Shown piece by piece: positions 61,881 to 64,000 of a stretch of 64,000 nt of DNA. Both the position numbers and the translations under genes were made by a program. The first letter of the stretch is position 1. Each line of letters starts with the position of its first letter. The notes beneath the pieces were generated by a model. The model ran no database searches. It was not told the origin of the DNA and saw only the letters and a program-made list of their open reading frames with translations. The stretch is from Dryococelus australis (Eukaryota > Arthropoda > Insecta > Phasmatodea > Phasmatidae). Where the stretch lies: assembly GCA_029891345.1 (NCBI GenBank), contig CM057009.1, positions 91,559,416 to 91,623,415 of the forward strand, given 5' to 3'.

Positions 61881-63489
61881 CTAAAAAAAATGGTTGTTAT
61901 TGTAAATCTTCAGGTAATTTTGGAGGGTTTCGATAGTTGTGGGAGACATCTGTGTTGCATGGAATTCAGTGATTTCCAAGCAAGGTTCCTAAAGCACTTG
62001 GGGGTGCGCGGGAGAGGGGAAGAGAGCGACCCTTGCTGTTTCTACGTGCCATGATGTCACCTTTCCGGACTTTGCACGCCATACCAACCACCACACTGCA
62101 AGTCCCTGCAAGGCGGCAGTTGGTAGGCGGGAAAAGTTTATCACGGGCAAAGGAGTAGTGTATCCACACAGACCATACAGAAACATATTAGGAGGCGGAG
62201 GACATGTTTTGCTCAGTGCAATTGCACCAATGCACTACCCAGCCACTGAGTACAACCTAAATTATCAGCAAAGCATCTGATATAACCAAAGTGTATAAAA
62301 TTTATTTAGAAACCATTTAGGATGTAGTGATTCTAATGCACTCTTCCCTCTATGTGATGCTGTACGGGTATACCCAGAGGTTTCTCAGAGGTGGAGCAAA
62401 CAAAAGTGTTTCGGCTTCCACCCCTCTTTCCTCTTCAGACCAGGAAATTCCACAATATTCCAGGGTAGTTGTAATAAATATCAATATATTGTTTTAAAAA
62501 CTGTGATGCAGAATAACCAAATGTATGAGCAAAATAGAAGAACTGACTAAATACAATAAAGCAGGAGTTAAGATAGACAGTAAGTATTTTGGTGTAGGCC
62601 TGTATGGCAATATAGCATGCTTTGTGCCCTGCAAGCAGCATTTACTCTTCTATTTAAAGTATACATATACTTGCAAATAAACTAAAATGCAGATTATTAG
62701 TTATATAGCATAGAAGTTATACAGAACCTCGAATATCTTTAGATGATAGAGCGAGTCTCTCATACCAGCTTACCACATAATCATAATGCTGTTGTAAGGA
62801 GCTTGCAGATGTGTAGTACAGTGTATTGAACATATATGTTTAGTGACAAATTTCTACTGCATGCCACTAAAACTCAGCACAATAAATTATTTAGTGCAAT
62901 AATCATTATAGGTACTAGGATCATAAACTTGGTTTACATAGGCTCTACACTGTACTTCAACTATACTCAGATATGTACACAACTATTTGCATGCATTAGG
63001 AGACGTCCACTCTTATTAACAAAATTTTGCACACAGTTTTATTTTTCAAGTCCTAGTTTATTTGACCCTCTATAGAACAATTTTTGTGTATAATTAATGT
63101 CAAACCTAATAAAAGTCAATCAAAGCTGAGTATTATTATCTCTGTTATCTGTCTTTGTTTTCACCTGAACAGCAATGCTATTTGTTGTAAACACTTTATA
63201 ATATTAATTTTTTTTTTTTTTTAATAAGATACTTGCTTATTTCAAATACCACTCGGGAATACAGCAATTCACAACATACAGCCTCTAAAATATTTTGAGT
63301 CAGTACAGGATAGTTTTGAGAATAATTTTATTTCAGAGCTGTTCTTAGTGAACAGAGAACTATTAGAGAAATTATTATTTTACCCCCAGATGAATTACCT
63401 TTAAGTGTCGTATATCTTAAAATAGAAAAAAATTAAGTAGTACAGTATTGCAGTTTCGCTCAGAAGGAACAAATTTATCATCAGTTTAC
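61881..63489. other. Gene-poor stretch, left part probably the hAT 5' end
   Basis: A GC-richer patch (61990-62130) has overlapping frames on both strands without domains. A phrase at about 62373-62395 ('cccagaggtttctcagagg') could be a worn hAT terminus but was not matched to a left end. The rest is AT-rich and empty. Confidence 0.3.
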
Positions 63490-63751
63490 ATGGGGCCACA
63501 GTGGTTTAGTGGATAGACTACTCACCTCCCACCAAGGTGAACCGGGTTCGATTCCTAGCAGGGTCACTCCCTAATTTTTGCCTGTGGGAAACATGCCGGA
63601 CAATGCTGCTGATGGGCTGGTTTCCTCTGGATCTCCCATTTCCCCCGCCATTGCATTCCGGTACTGTTCCACATGCACCTCGCTTCATCTCCATCGGCTC
63701 TCAAGACCTCAGTGTTAATAATCGCCAAAATCTCTCTACTCCACTCCACAC
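63490..63751 (+). mobile_element. tRNA-derived SINE, copy 3
   Basis: The head GTGGTTTAGTGGATAGACTA (A box) and GGGTTCGATTCCT (B box) are followed by the shared body ATGCCGGACAATGCTGCTGA and GATCTCCCATTTCCCCCGCC. CAGTTTAC flanks it at 63482-63489 and 63752-63759. The B box is closest to the canonical GGTTCGANTCC of the three copies. Confidence 0.9.
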
Positions 63752-63759
63752 CAGTTTAC

Positions 63760-64000
63760 TTAAATATTTAAATCTTTCCTTAAAATAAGCTCTTGTGATA
63801 GTGGGTGGAGCATAGAGAGTAGTGCATAGGATTGTGATATTGAGCCACTTCCCTTTTTTTTTTTTTGGAGGAAGGGGGCAACACATATCTCTCTACACAT
63901 GTGGATCAGGTTGCGGTGATAGTGCATGTACTTGGGTTAGTTCAAGCAAATAAAGGGGTGCCGAACTAACATTCAGCTCAGCATAACAAAATTTCAATAT
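63760..64000. other. Window end, no gene recognised
   Basis: AT-rich sequence with a T-run at about 63855-63866. Nothing else was recognised. Confidence 0.4.

Overview
The window looks like repeat-dense nuclear DNA of an animal. It is AT-rich overall, with long gene-poor stretches, tRNA-derived SINEs, several superfamilies of DNA transposon and several Ty3/gypsy-class retroelements. Nearly every protein-like segment is a transposon protein broken by stops and frameshifts. The transposase and retroelement types, including an insect-errantivirus-like Env, suggest an arthropod. That is inference; no species is identified. No bacterial operon, CRISPR array, rRNA or stand-alone tRNA gene is seen.

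Layout. (1) 1-14192: Ty3/gypsy element A on the plus strand. Its LTRs (5' copy cut by the window edge) share a perfect 8-bp terminal inverted repeat, TGTTGATG/CATCAACA. Its decayed pol (RT, RNase H, integrase) lies at 9.05-11.98 kb. The element is split by about 6.2 kb of later insertions (about 2.8-9.05 kb): the 3' half of an errantivirus-like element on the minus strand (integrase then Env-like), and a DNA transposon holding a Tc1/mariner fragment. (2) 15.25-19.0 kb: a MITE, a coiled-coil Gag-like relic and a minus-strand gag-pro relic. (3) 19.56-24.52 kb: a three-level nest. A mariner-like element with about 530-bp inverted repeats is split by a Tigger/pogo element, which is split by a SINE with a perfect 15-bp target duplication.

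(4) 24.5-49.7 kb: mostly AT-rich DNA without recognisable genes. It contains one convincing host-type feature, a C2H2 zinc-finger exon with both splice sites (30232-30404), plus a second copy of the MITE, a foldback-type element made of short GGACAAA units (35.2-36.4 kb), two minus-strand LTR relics (34.0-34.5 and 38.75-40.44 kb) and an internally deleted Tigger-like element (42094-44041). (5) 49.74-58.13 kb: LTR element B, about 8.4 kb, with a 5-bp target duplication, a tRNA-Lys-like primer site, gag and protease but no RT, RNase H or integrase. Its Gag carries tandem PHD-like cysteine/histidine fingers, and its two LTRs have unrelated U3 regions. (6) 59.98-61.88 kb: a decayed minus-strand hAT transposase of the ZMYM1-like type. 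(7) 63.49-63.75 kb: a third SINE.

The zinc-finger exon is the only likely functional host coding sequence seen; everything else describes the order in which mobile elements arrived and decayed. The most unusual items are Gag of element B, its mismatched LTRs, the three-level nest and the foldback element.
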